This document shows positions 18,177 to 26,550 of a stretch of 64,000 bases of DNA, piece after piece. The stretch comes from Tenacibaculum sp. (GTDB taxonomy: Bacteria; Bacteroidota; Bacteroidia; Flavobacteriales; Flavobacteriaceae). The position numbers and the translations under genes are program-made. The notes beneath the pieces were generated by a model, which saw only the letters and a list, made by a program, of their open reading frames with translations, had not been told where the DNA came from and searched no databases. The stretch covers positions 484,734 through 548,733 of the forward strand of contig JAKVCX010000001.1 in assembly GCA_022448525.1 (NCBI GenBank). Direction: 5' to 3'. Every line of letters begins with the position of its first letter. Positions within the stretch are counted from its first letter, which is position 1.

Positions 18177-19247
18177 ATGAAATATTATTACACTATTACA
18201 TTGCTTTTATTATCACTAATATCATTTGCGCAAGCTCCCCAAGGAATTAGTTATCAAGCTGTTGCTTTTGACACCAATGGAAATCCAGTTTCAAATAGCA
18301 ATGTAGGTATCAGAATTAGCATTTTAGATAATTCTGCAACTGGAGTAACTGTTTATCAAGAAACACACGAAAAACCAACTAATAATCAAGGACTATTTAA
18401 CTTGAATATTGGACAAGGAACACCTTCAGAAGGAACATTCTCGGAAATAAAATGGGGCGAAAATTCAAAGTTCTTAAAAGTAGAAATTGATGCAAGTGGT
18501 GGTACGAATTATACAATAACTGGAACCAACGAACTTATGAGCGTTCCTTATGCTTTATATGCTGCAAATGTAAATTTATCTAGTGCTACAAATTCAATAA
18601 AAACTTCAATTACAACAGGAAATCAAACCAGTGAAATCATAGTTCTTTATACTTCAACTCATGCCTATGGTTTTTCACAAAATGCATCGAGTGGTTCGGG
18701 AAGTTGGTCTTCACAAGCTATATCCGGAAATCCAATAGGAGCAGTTGCCTCAGGAAATAACATTGTTATTTATACAGACACACATGTTTATGGCTTTTCA
18801 AGATATACAAGCAGTGGTTCAGGAACTTGGTCTTCGCAAGCTATATCCGGAATACCTATTGATGCAATTGCTTCTGGACGAAACATTGTAGTATACACAG
18901 ATACTTATGCATATGGTTTTTCACAGTATACGAGTAGTGGATCAGGAACCTGGTCTACTCGAACAATTTCAGGAACAATAGCAGGAGCGGTAGCTTCAAG
19001 AGACAATATTGTAATTTATACTAATAGTAATGCTTATGGCTTCTCGGAGTATAGCAGTAGCGGATCAGGTACTTGGTCTTCGCAAAGTCTTTCAGGAAAT
19101 ACAATTGGTGCTATTGGTTCAAAGAAAAGTATAGTTGTTTATACTAATACTCACGCATATGGTTTTTCACAGTATACTAGTAGTGGATCAGGAACTTGGT
19201 CTTCACAAGCTTTATCTGGAACACCTATTGAGATAATTTCTAAATAA
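18177..19247 (+). CDS. Secreted repeat protein with five 41-residue blades
   Basis: A signal peptide (ending SFAQA) and an N-terminal domain of about 130 residues (QGISYQAVAFDTNGNPVSNS..., LMSVPYALYAANV) match the adhesin/collagen-type surface proteins common in Bacteroidota. From residue 155 five tandem repeats of 41 residues run to the C-terminus, each built as VVYTDTHAYGFSQYTSSGSG plus TWSSQAISG and a linker. This looks like a short-bladed beta-propeller or lectin-like array. No T9SS domain of its own; it is translated right behind a short T9SS protein, so a surface complex is likely. Confidence 0.8.
   Translation: MKYYYTITLLLLSLISFAQAPQGISYQAVAFDTNGNPVSNSNVGIRISILDNSATGVTVYQETHEKPTNNQGLFNLNIGQGTPSEGTFSEIKWGENSKFLKVEIDASGGTNYTITGTNELMSVPYALYAANVNLSSATNSIKTSITTGNQTSEIIVLYTSTHAYGFSQNASSGSGSWSSQAISGNPIGAVASGNNIVIYTDTHVYGFSRYTSSGSGTWSSQAISGIPIDAIASGRNIVVYTDTYAYGFSQYTSSGSGTWSTRTISGTIAGAVASRDNIVIYTNSNAYGFSEYSSSGSGTWSSQSLSGNTIGAIGSKKSIVVYTNTHAYGFSQYTSSGSGTWSSQALSGTPIEIISK
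18639..19244 (+). repeat. Five tandem 123-bp coding repeats
   Basis: In-frame repeats of 123 bp (41 codons), the last one shortened, encode near-identical units containing YGFS and SGSGTWSS. Silent differences between copies are frequent while the protein is conserved, suggesting amplification followed by purifying selection or gene conversion. Confidence 0.85.
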
Positions 19248-19291
19248 AAATATTACTGAAAGAGTAATTGCAAAAGAACTAAAGTTACATT

Positions 19292-19768
19292 ATGATAAAG
19301 AAGATATTTGAGATTAAAGAATTTCCGTTTTTTCAATATGTAATTAGATTAATTTGTTTGGGTTGGATCATTTTTGCGTATTCAAAATTCGAGATCAATC
19401 CTGAATTTTTCGGAAGTACAATTGCTCTTTCAGTTATTATAATATTTACATTAATAGAAAAATCTGTTGTCGCATCAGACCTCTATTTAATAATTTATAG
19501 AAAAAGATGGTTTCCTTTTTTCAACGAAGAAGAGAAAATTTATTATCGTGACATTTTTTATCTTCATTTTGAAGAAAGCTCTGTTGATTTGGGTGCATTA
19601 TTATTAAACTTCCTTATAACTTCTCCCGAAAGTGCTTTTAAACGTTCTAAACTCGTTATAACTAACAAGGATTTCATGACACATGAAGTTAAATCCATTG
19701 GTTCAGAAGAAGAAGTTAATGAACTTATTGCTATTGTAGAAGAAAAAATCAGGGTTTACAATAGTTAA
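19292..19768 (+). CDS. Hypothetical membrane protein, 158 aa
   Basis: Two hydrophobic helices (about residues 14-30 and 42-58) are followed by a soluble C-terminal domain with a strand-rich IYYRDIFYLHFEES and LVITNKDFMTHEV pattern, reminiscent of small PH-like membrane proteins. No family can be named with confidence. Starts 45 bp after the repeat protein. Confidence 0.6.
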   Translation: MIKKIFEIKEFPFFQYVIRLICLGWIIFAYSKFEINPEFFGSTIALSVIIIFTLIEKSVVASDLYLIIYRKRWFPFFNEEEKIYYRDIFYLHFEESSVDLGALLLNFLITSPESAFKRSKLVITNKDFMTHEVKSIGSEEEVNELIAIVEEKIRVYNS

Positions 19769-19861
19769 CTTTTTTGATGAGAGAATCAAGATAAACAATC
19801 ATAAAGTCTTGTTGTAAAACTTTGCATTTGGTAATTTCACAACAAAAATTAAATTACTACA

Positions 19862-20950
19862 ATGAAAGATCTTTTAGCATCTCCTGTACAATTTTCATGT
19901 GGGCTTGAAATGAAGAATAGATTCATGTTAGCTCCGCTTACCAACACACAAAGTTTTGAAGACGGTAGTTTATCTGATGATGAATACAATTGGCTTACCA
20001 TGAGAGCAAAAGGTCAATTCGGATTAGTAATGACATGTGCCTCACATGTTCAAGAATGTGGAAAAGGATTCCCAGGGCAACTTGGAATATTTTCTGATAT
20101 TCATATTAAAGGACATCAAAGACTGAGTCAGAAAATCAAATCTTACGGCAGTTTAGCTGTTATTCAATTGCATCATGCTGGGATGAGAACTCCTACCGAA
20201 TTAATAAATCAAAAACCTGTTTGCCCTTCTCATAATGAAAAACATGGAGCACGCGAACTTTCTTTCCAAGAAATTATCCAGTTAAAAAATGATTTTATCA
20301 GCGCCGCAGAACGTGCTCAAAAGAGTGGGTACGACGGAGTCGAAGTTCATGGTGCACACGGTTATATATTAACTCAATTCTTAAGTGCTTCCATTAATAA
20401 AAGAACGGATTCCTATGGAGGAAGTTTAGAAAATAGAGCCCGTATTTTGTTTGAAATTATTTCAGGAATAAGAGAAAAATGTGGTGATAAGTTTCTATTA
20501 GGTGTTCGTTTATCTCCAGAAAGATTCGGACTTGACTTGAATGAAATTAAATTAATTACACAAAGATTAATAGACGAAACTACTATTGATTTTCTTGATA
20601 TTTCATTATGGGATGTATATAAAAAACCTGAAGAAGAACAATATCAAAACCTGACTTTACTTAAACATTTTACCGAATTAGACTTCAAAAATGTTAAGCT
20701 AACCGTTGCTGGAAATATTAGAAATGGCAATGATGTGAAAAATATGATGGAATCTAAAATTGATTTTGTCACAATAGGGAAATCTGCTATTCTCCACCAC
20801 AACTTCCCAGAAAAAGTAATGAATGATATTAGTTTTAATGCTACGGAAATCCCTGTTTCTAAAGAATATCTAACAAACGAAGGATTAGGAAAAAATTTCA
20901 TTAAATACATGGAAAGATGGCCTGGTTTTGTGAAGAATGAAAATGATTAG
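19862..20950 (+). CDS. NADH:flavin oxidoreductase (Old Yellow Enzyme family)
   Basis: A 362-residue single-domain TIM barrel of the OYE family, binding FMN. Visible signatures are MKNRFMLAPLTNTQ (N-terminal FMN contact), the QLHHAGMRT strand, GYDGVEVHGAHGYILTQFLS (helix and strand with catalytic HxxH-type site), KRTDSYGGSLENRARI, and the C-terminal phosphate-binding VTIGKSAI. The family reduces activated alkenes with NAD(P)H. Length is typical for the short, xenobiotic-reductase-like branch. No neighbour suggests a specific substrate. Confidence 0.92.
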   Translation: MKDLLASPVQFSCGLEMKNRFMLAPLTNTQSFEDGSLSDDEYNWLTMRAKGQFGLVMTCASHVQECGKGFPGQLGIFSDIHIKGHQRLSQKIKSYGSLAVIQLHHAGMRTPTELINQKPVCPSHNEKHGARELSFQEIIQLKNDFISAAERAQKSGYDGVEVHGAHGYILTQFLSASINKRTDSYGGSLENRARILFEIISGIREKCGDKFLLGVRLSPERFGLDLNEIKLITQRLIDETTIDFLDISLWDVYKKPEEEQYQNLTLLKHFTELDFKNVKLTVAGNIRNGNDVKNMMESKIDFVTIGKSAILHHNFPEKVMNDISFNATEIPVSKEYLTNEGLGKNFIKYMERWPGFVKNEND

Positions 20951-21025
20951 CGATTTTACATGTTATAAGAAAAAATTAAACTTTAATTTTTTTAAATTAA
21001 CTTTAGAAAAAAATTGCTCCTAAAA

Positions 21026-21505
21026 ATGTATAAAGAAACTCGAATATTTTATCCGAATAAACTTAAAACGTTAGCCTTATTATCTATATCTACAATTTTT
21101 GTAGTGGGAGGATTTTCCTTAATAGACAAAGAACCAATAATTGGATGGCTTACAATTTCTTTTTTCAGTTTAGGAATTATAGTGTCAATTGTACAATTCA
21201 TTCCAAATTCTACTTACCTAAAACTAAATCATGAAGGTTTTGAAGTAAAGGGGTTATTCAAAAGTAATTTTACAAAATGGATTCATGTTAAAGATTTGAG
21301 AGAAGGTAGTATAAATGGGAACAAAATGATTTTCTTTGACTATACTGAACAGCATCGAAAATGGAAAAAGGGGAAAAAACTTTCTAAATTTTTATCTGGA
21401 AAAGAAGGAGCTGTACAATCTAGTTACAATATAAAAACCAAAGTCTTATTACAACTAATGATTGACTATAAAAAAGACAGTGAATCCCAATTCATTGATT
21501 CTTAA
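21026..21505 (+). CDS. STM3941-like membrane protein
   Basis: The start at ATG 21026 gives MYKETRIFYPNK, the typical beginning of this family; the TTG upstream adds four odd residues. Two membrane helices (residues 15-35 and 42-62) precede a beta-rich PH-like domain (STYLKLNHEGFEVKGLFKSN, KWIHVKDL). The family is widespread and of unknown function. It is monocistronic by spacing. Assignment rests on motif memory. Confidence 0.68.
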   Translation: MYKETRIFYPNKLKTLALLSISTIFVVGGFSLIDKEPIIGWLTISFFSLGIIVSIVQFIPNSTYLKLNHEGFEVKGLFKSNFTKWIHVKDLREGSINGNKMIFFDYTEQHRKWKKGKKLSKFLSGKEGAVQSSYNIKTKVLLQLMIDYKKDSESQFIDS

Positions 21506-21548
21506 ATATTACTTTTTTTACTTTCTTATTCCCTAAAAACAATTTATT

Positions 21549-22142
21549 ATGAAAATAAAATATTTCATTTTTATAATTAGTTCCTTACTTCTTAATAATT
21601 TTTCGGAATTAAAAACAAACAATAAACTAAAAAGTAAAGCTTCTGAAGCGCTAGAGTTTTGCAAAAAAAACAACTTAAATACTGAATACTGTTTTTTGAT
21701 TGATATGAGTATACACTCAGGAAAGAACAGGTTATTTGTATATAATTTTAAAAATAATTCTATTACGCATAAAGGATTATGTTCTCACGGATGTTGTGAT
21801 CAACCATGGGGAACAGACGCTACGAAAACAAATCCAACATTTAGTAATACAAACAATAGTCATTGTTCATCTTTAGGTAAGTATAAAATTGGAAAACGTG
21901 GTTACAGTAACTGGGGAATAAATGTTAACTATAAACTTCATGGACTTGAAAAGTCAAATAGTAATGCCTATTCCAGAATAATAGTCTTACATTCTTGGAA
22001 AATGGTTCCAAATAAAGAAATATTTCCTTCAGGAACTCCAGAAGGTTGGGGTTGTCCTGCGGTTTCAAACAATCTTATGAAGCAACTTGATAAACTCTTA
22101 AAAAAGAATAAAACTCCTACTCTACTTTGGATTTATAAATAA
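21549..22142 (+). CDS. Murein L,D-transpeptidase catalytic-domain (YkuD_2) protein
   Basis: A secreted protein whose domain matches YkuD_2: N-terminal CFLIDMSIHSGKNRLFVYN, the conserved LCSHGCC segment, and the catalytic region with His148 in VLHSWK and the nucleophile Cys169 in GWGCPAVSNN. Such enzymes form 3-3 cross-links in peptidoglycan or attach lipoproteins. An N-terminal signal peptide (residues 1-18) places it in the periplasm. Additional cysteines CSHGCC may be structural. Typical length. Confidence 0.85.
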   Translation: MKIKYFIFIISSLLLNNFSELKTNNKLKSKASEALEFCKKNNLNTEYCFLIDMSIHSGKNRLFVYNFKNNSITHKGLCSHGCCDQPWGTDATKTNPTFSNTNNSHCSSLGKYKIGKRGYSNWGINVNYKLHGLEKSNSNAYSRIIVLHSWKMVPNKEIFPSGTPEGWGCPAVSNNLMKQLDKLLKKNKTPTLLWIYK

Positions 22143-22171
22143 AAAACTTACTCCTTCAATTCAATTATCTT

Positions 22172-22555
22172 ATGATTACAAAATTAATGAACCTATTATT
22201 CCCAGGTTATTCAGAACATAAAAAAGAACAAAAAGATAATTTAAATTATCAAAAAACTGATGTACATAGAAGAAACGATACTGCAATTGATTCATCTTAT
22301 GACGAATCGCTAATAGGAACCGATAATATCACTACGATAAAAATTCCTGATCTAGGATCTAAAGAAAACTCAGTAGTTAAAAAGTGGAAAGTAAAAGAAA
22401 ATGATTGGGTAAAAAAAGGAGATATCTTATGTGAGGTAGATAATGGAAAATTTATAATGGAATTTGAAAGTTTTGTAGATGGTAAAATTATTTGGACTTG
22501 TGACTTAGATAAATCATTACCTATTAATTCTGTTATTTGTAAAATTCAAGCTTAA
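22172..22555 (+). CDS. Stand-alone lipoyl/biotinyl-domain protein, 127 aa
   Basis: Residues 54-127 fold as a lipoyl/biotinyl domain: TTIKIPDLGS, then WKVKENDWVKKGDILCEVDN, the turn with Lys93, and FVDGKI. Residues 1-50 are a charged, probably flexible arm. The modified lysine normally follows Asp directly (E-x-D-K-A); here the turn reads EVDNGKF, a two-residue insertion. No acyltransferase or dehydrogenase is fused or nearby. It may be a free swinging-arm carrier or a degraded one. Located 29 bp downstream of the transpeptidase gene. Confidence 0.72.
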   Translation: MITKLMNLLFPGYSEHKKEQKDNLNYQKTDVHRRNDTAIDSSYDESLIGTDNITTIKIPDLGSKENSVVKKWKVKENDWVKKGDILCEVDNGKFIMEFESFVDGKIIWTCDLDKSLPINSVICKIQA

Positions 22556-22567
22556 AGAAGGAATGTG

Positions 22568-23155
22568 ATGAAAATTTCAAGATACTTATTCTTTCTATTC
22601 ATACTTACAAGCTGTCACTTTAATGAAGAAACAAATGAAAAGGAGAAAGAAGTTAAAACAGAAGTAAGAACGAAAATAAAACAACAAGGCGACAAGATTA
22701 CGCCCATTAAAGACGAAGAATGGAGTGCAATTAAAACGCTTTTTAGCACATCAGAAAAGATCTTTAGTCCTAAAGAATTAGTACAAAAACTTCATACGAA
22801 CATCCCAATTTCAATAAAAGCAAAATACAAAACCTCAAAATTTATTGATTTTGGTTCAGAAGTATTTGGACTACTTTATAAAATTGAATGTATTGCTGGT
22901 GGTTTTTGTGAACGAAAAGAACTACTAATTATTAAAAAAAACGTTGTAACCGAAAGAATTGAAGTTGGTCATGAATACGCTGATTACGGAGGTACAGATA
23001 TGCTCACTACAGAAATTAAAGAAAATCTATTTACATTCATTCGTTTAAAAATAGAAAATGTGGAAACCGAAACCGATGAACTTATAGAAATTACGGTGTT
23101 AAATGACACTATTAAAAAGAAATTAAATTTGAGTAGTGGTAAAATCGAAAATTAG
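22568..23155 (+). CDS. Hypothetical lipoprotein, 195 aa
   Basis: The lipobox LFILTSC (Cys near residue 17) follows a hydrophobic stretch, giving an outer- or inner-membrane lipoprotein. A charged linker is followed by an alpha/beta region (DEEWSAIKTLFSTSEKIFSPKEL; GLLYKIECIAGGFCERKELL). Two cysteines in the GGFCERKELL region could pair. No known family. GTG at 22565 directly precedes the chosen ATG, so the start could be three bases earlier. Ten bp after the lipoyl protein, so probably one operon. Confidence 0.62.
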   Translation: MKISRYLFFLFILTSCHFNEETNEKEKEVKTEVRTKIKQQGDKITPIKDEEWSAIKTLFSTSEKIFSPKELVQKLHTNIPISIKAKYKTSKFIDFGSEVFGLLYKIECIAGGFCERKELLIIKKNVVTERIEVGHEYADYGGTDMLTTEIKENLFTFIRLKIENVETETDELIEITVLNDTIKKKLNLSSGKIEN

Positions 23156-23196
23156 CACACTTTAGTATAGAAAAATAAAACCTTGGTTAGATAAAT

Positions 23197-23793
23197 TTGA
23201 AGTTAACACAAACACATAGAGGTGAAAAAAAAGTGTTTTTTATAAAAGATACAAGTTTAAAAATCACTACCGAAAGTTCTTATGGTATAATGACTAGAAA
23301 TATTCCATTTGAAAAAATAACGGACGAATTCGTAGCATTGAAATTTAATATTATTCATTATTTACTAATTATAGTTTTCGTCGTTCTTCTCCTATTATCA
23401 TTTCTAATATTAAAAATGTATAACACAGAAAATGTTGAAAAAATTTACGGAGTAATCGTTCCACTTCTACTTGGCGGTGCTTTTGGAATTTATAATTTTA
23501 AAACCGCAACAACTGTTTTGAGATGTATCGATTATGAAGGAATTGAATTTTATAAAGATACTCCTACCAGAAAAGAGTTAAATAATTTTATCAAACAAAT
23601 CCTTGAAAATCGAAATAAGTATTTAGAAAAAAATTATTCGAAAGTAAATCCAAATTTGAATTATGAATTTCAATATGAGATGTTTTTACATTTAAACATG
23701 TTAGAAATTATCGACTCTGAACAACTGGACCAATTAATGCTGGAACTTAACAATACATTTAGCGAAAGATTCATAGGATTTAGTAAAAACTAA
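23197..23793 (+). CDS. Hypothetical membrane protein, 198 aa, TTG start
   Basis: Two membrane helices (about residues 55-72 and 86-100) interrupt a soluble N-terminal part and a helical C-terminal part (RKELNNFIKQILENRNKYLEK; LNNTFSERF). The only reasonable start is TTG at 23197; the nearest in-frame ATG lies inside the first domain. No family recognised. About 40 bp after the preceding lipoprotein; may be co-transcribed with it. Confidence 0.58.
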   Translation: MKLTQTHRGEKKVFFIKDTSLKITTESSYGIMTRNIPFEKITDEFVALKFNIIHYLLIIVFVVLLLLSFLILKMYNTENVEKIYGVIVPLLLGGAFGIYNFKTATTVLRCIDYEGIEFYKDTPTRKELNNFIKQILENRNKYLEKNYSKVNPNLNYEFQYEMFLHLNMLEIIDSEQLDQLMLELNNTFSERFIGFSKN

Positions 23794-23975
23794 CTGTAAT
23801 AAATCTTAAGTTTTATATATTTAACCATCGAAAATTTAAAAGTATTATAACAAAAAAAGCTATGAATAAACTTCACAATTAATCGGAAGTTCATCAGTTT
23901 CTTTTTGAAATAATAAATCTATAAGATTTATCGATTAAACAGAAAAAGTTACACAACCATCAAAAATAAATTAGC

Positions 23976-24737
23976 ATGAGTTTTTTAAAAAGAATATTTG
24001 GTTCTAAACAAAATCAACAACCTCAACAAAAAGCAACCAATGAGGTAAATCTAGATACTTACAAGAAAATTCCTTGGATGACAGATAATAGACTTCAGAA
24101 CATACAAATTTGTCTTGAAGCTGGTTTCAGGCCAGCGAGTTCATTACCTACCGAATTTGAAAGAAAACTTAGGCCTTCAATTGAAATAGCAAAAAGATTA
24201 AATGCTATAAAAGCGCTCGTACTTTGGTTAATGGTTCCGGAAGAGCATTTAGAAAGTGAAAGAATTTTATCTTTTGTAACTAATAACGAACTTCAAAACT
24301 TTATGGATGAAGAAGAAAGAGAGATCCTTACTCTTTCTAGAGGTGATGAGGACGCTAGAAATGCTATAGGATGGAAATTCGAAAATGCATGGACTTTGGC
24401 TTGGTTTTTTGGTTATAAAGAACCAGAAATATCAGGTGAAATGATGTCAGGAGAGCAAATGCAAGAAATTTTAATAGAATTTACCTGTCCGTTGGAAAAA
24501 TCTGTAGAGAATTGGTTAAATAATTTGAACACCATTTCTGAAGAAGAAGTTATTCAAAAAGAAGATTTATTTTACTGTTTACACAATGCGGTAAGAAGTG
24601 CACAATTAGGAGGAAGTACAGTTCCTACTTCATTTGATCCGATGGTAAATGGCGGTGTTATTCATGAAAGAAGACACTCATTAACTTGGATGTTACAAGA
24701 AGGAATCAACTGGAATGAAACTGATTTAAGCACTTAA
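23976..24737 (+). CDS. DUF4272 domain protein
   Basis: A short low-complexity arm (residues 8-22, QNQQPQQKATNE) precedes a 220-residue domain matching DUF4272: DNRLQNIQICLEAGFRPASSLP, RPSIEIAKRLNAIKALVLWL, and the C-terminal VRSAQLGG with FDPMVNGGVIHERRHSLTWML. The domain is found in proteins of unknown function that often neighbour secreted-toxin genes. No toxin is present here. Cytoplasmic. Domain call fairly firm; function unknown. Confidence 0.7.
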   Translation: MSFLKRIFGSKQNQQPQQKATNEVNLDTYKKIPWMTDNRLQNIQICLEAGFRPASSLPTEFERKLRPSIEIAKRLNAIKALVLWLMVPEEHLESERILSFVTNNELQNFMDEEEREILTLSRGDEDARNAIGWKFENAWTLAWFFGYKEPEISGEMMSGEQMQEILIEFTCPLEKSVENWLNNLNTISEEEVIQKEDLFYCLHNAVRSAQLGGSTVPTSFDPMVNGGVIHERRHSLTWMLQEGINWNETDLST

Positions 24738-24879
24738 TAATTCTCTTGTGATTTAAGTAAGAGCAGCTCGCAAAAATTATTTTAACAATTGAGTCGGAAC
24801 AAAAGAAAGAAACATTTATAATAAAAAACTTTCCTAACTTGTAAATCCCAATTTACCAATAACCACAAAAGAACTAACT

Positions 24880-25737
24880 ATGAAAAAAGTCTTTTTATTA
24901 CTAGTATTTATAACCAGTTTAAGTTTCTCACAAAATAAGCAATCCAATTTTAGCTTTGACACCAATTTTTTTGATGCTGTTGACAAATGGGTAGTTTTCC
25001 CAAATACTGACTCTAGTCTAGTGCATGCTTATGGTTTTATTTATTTAGATAATACTGCAGGTTTTACTTTTGACTTTGAAAACAAGTTAGTTGTTCTTGA
25101 AGACGGACTAAAAAATTTAAAAAGAGAAACTGAATCTGGGACAGTAAAATATAGACTAGAACCGAACACTAATAAAGTTGCTATATTAACAGATGAACAA
25201 ATAAAAGAATTAAACTTACCTAAAGTTCCTACATGGTTATCTACATACAAAGAAGGTTCTAACGATATAAGTTATTTAAAAAACGAAGGATATCATTACA
25301 ACCACGTTGGAGCCTGTGAAAATGCGTTAAAACCATTATTAAAAGCATACAAGATGAATCCGCATTTTGAAGGATTAGAATTTGAATTAGCCTATGCTTA
25401 TAATCATTTAGAAAAATATGAAAAAGCAATTCCAATATTACAGAAAGCATTAAAAAACAATCCAAAAGATTTCTATTTTTTCCGTGAATTAGGTTATTCT
25501 TATGTTCATTTAGGTAAAATTAAAAAAGCAGAAAGCACTTATACTAAAGGAATTGAAATTTCAGATAATGACTTTGAAAAAAGCGAAATGGCTTTAAATA
25601 TGGCTCAAGCTTATTTCAAACTAAAAAACAGAAAAAAATTCGATCAGTGGGCTAAGCTTACTAGAAAATACGCTCAGAAAAATGCTGACTATGTAAAGTA
25701 CATTGAATCATTCGAGAAAAACTGGAATGAAGAATAA
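24880..25737 (+). CDS. Secreted TPR-repeat protein
   Basis: After a signal peptide (MKKVFLLLVFITSLSFS) and about 110 residues of strand-rich sequence, the C-terminal half contains TPR-type helices. Examples are ACENALKPLLKAYKMNPHFE, ELAYAYNHLEKYEKAIPILQ and FRELGYSYVHLGKIKKAES. At least three TPRs are visible. Such proteins serve as periplasmic scaffolds; partners cannot be identified from neighbours, which are unrelated. Confidence 0.75.
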   Translation: MKKVFLLLVFITSLSFSQNKQSNFSFDTNFFDAVDKWVVFPNTDSSLVHAYGFIYLDNTAGFTFDFENKLVVLEDGLKNLKRETESGTVKYRLEPNTNKVAILTDEQIKELNLPKVPTWLSTYKEGSNDISYLKNEGYHYNHVGACENALKPLLKAYKMNPHFEGLEFELAYAYNHLEKYEKAIPILQKALKNNPKDFYFFRELGYSYVHLGKIKKAESTYTKGIEISDNDFEKSEMALNMAQAYFKLKNRKKFDQWAKLTRKYAQKNADYVKYIESFEKNWNEE

Positions 25738-25783
25738 TTTTTGGTTCAATAATTGATAATCTGTAACGATTAAATTATAAACT

Positions 25784-26488
25784 ATGAAAAATTTATTCTT
25801 GCTTTTTCTTACTGCAATTTCTTACCAATCAAGTTTTAGCCAAGTCAAAAATAACATCAATGTAATAATACCTAATTGTGGTATCGAATCCCAATGGACT
25901 TCCATTAAAAACAACATATCTGAAGAATACAAAGCAATTTATCAAGTTAAAGATTATCATGAATGGGATAATTTCATTATTGAAAACTTTAATCCAAAAA
26001 AATCGACTATTCCGAAGTTTTTAATCAAAGGCCTGAATACAAATTCTCTTTCATCCACAACAGGAAAATGGATTAACAGAATGTTTTTTCCAGGGGAAAC
26101 AATGATTTTAACAATCTATAATCAAGAAGACAAAAATGACCATTCTTCTTTTTACATTTATGCTTCTGGAACGGTAGTTAAAAAAAAGAATAATAAGTTC
26201 CCTTTCATTGAAAAAATTGAAAATTACGAGTTGAAAGTAACCAATACAACTAGTAACATATCTCAAACTATAATGAATACAAAAACTATCCCTTCCTGGT
26301 CTGCAGGTGGTTACGAAGGAGGGGTGTTCATTTATTGGATTGGGGACTTAAATGGAGATAACAAAATGGATATGTTAATTGGTTATTCTAATCATTATGC
26401 AGCTACTGAAACACTCTTATTTCTTTCTAATAAAAATGGCAAAAAACTTTTTAATAAGTATTCCGTTGGAGGCTGTTCCTTAGATTAA
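25784..26488 (+). CDS. Hypothetical secreted protein with FG-GAP/dockerin-like end
   Basis: A signal peptide (ending SSFSQ) precedes a domain with WDNFIIENFNPKKS and FYIYASGTVV. The C-terminal 45 residues read WIGDLNGDNKMDMLIGYSNH, the calcium-binding D-x-N-G-D loop typical of FG-GAP or dockerin-like units, followed by TETLLFLSNKNGKKLF. One copy of the loop is present. Calcium binding is a likely inference, the function is not. Confidence 0.6.
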   Translation: MKNLFLLFLTAISYQSSFSQVKNNINVIIPNCGIESQWTSIKNNISEEYKAIYQVKDYHEWDNFIIENFNPKKSTIPKFLIKGLNTNSLSSTTGKWINRMFFPGETMILTIYNQEDKNDHSSFYIYASGTVVKKKNNKFPFIEKIENYELKVTNTTSNISQTIMNTKTIPSWSAGGYEGGVFIYWIGDLNGDNKMDMLIGYSNHYAATETLLFLSNKNGKKLFNKYSVGGCSLD

Positions 26489-26498
26489 TCAAGCTTTA

Positions 26499-26529
26499 TT
26501 GTTTCAATAAAAGATTTTGAGTATTTTTA
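26499..26529 (+). promoter_or_regulatory. Promoter (TTG-N20-TATTTTTA)
   Basis: -33 TTG at 26499 and -7 TATTTTTA at 26522, 20 bp apart, match the Bacteroidota consensus. The following ATG at 26551 leaves a leader of about 15 nt. Confidence 0.6.
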
Positions 26530-26550
26530 TATTGCTAATTCTTATAGAAA

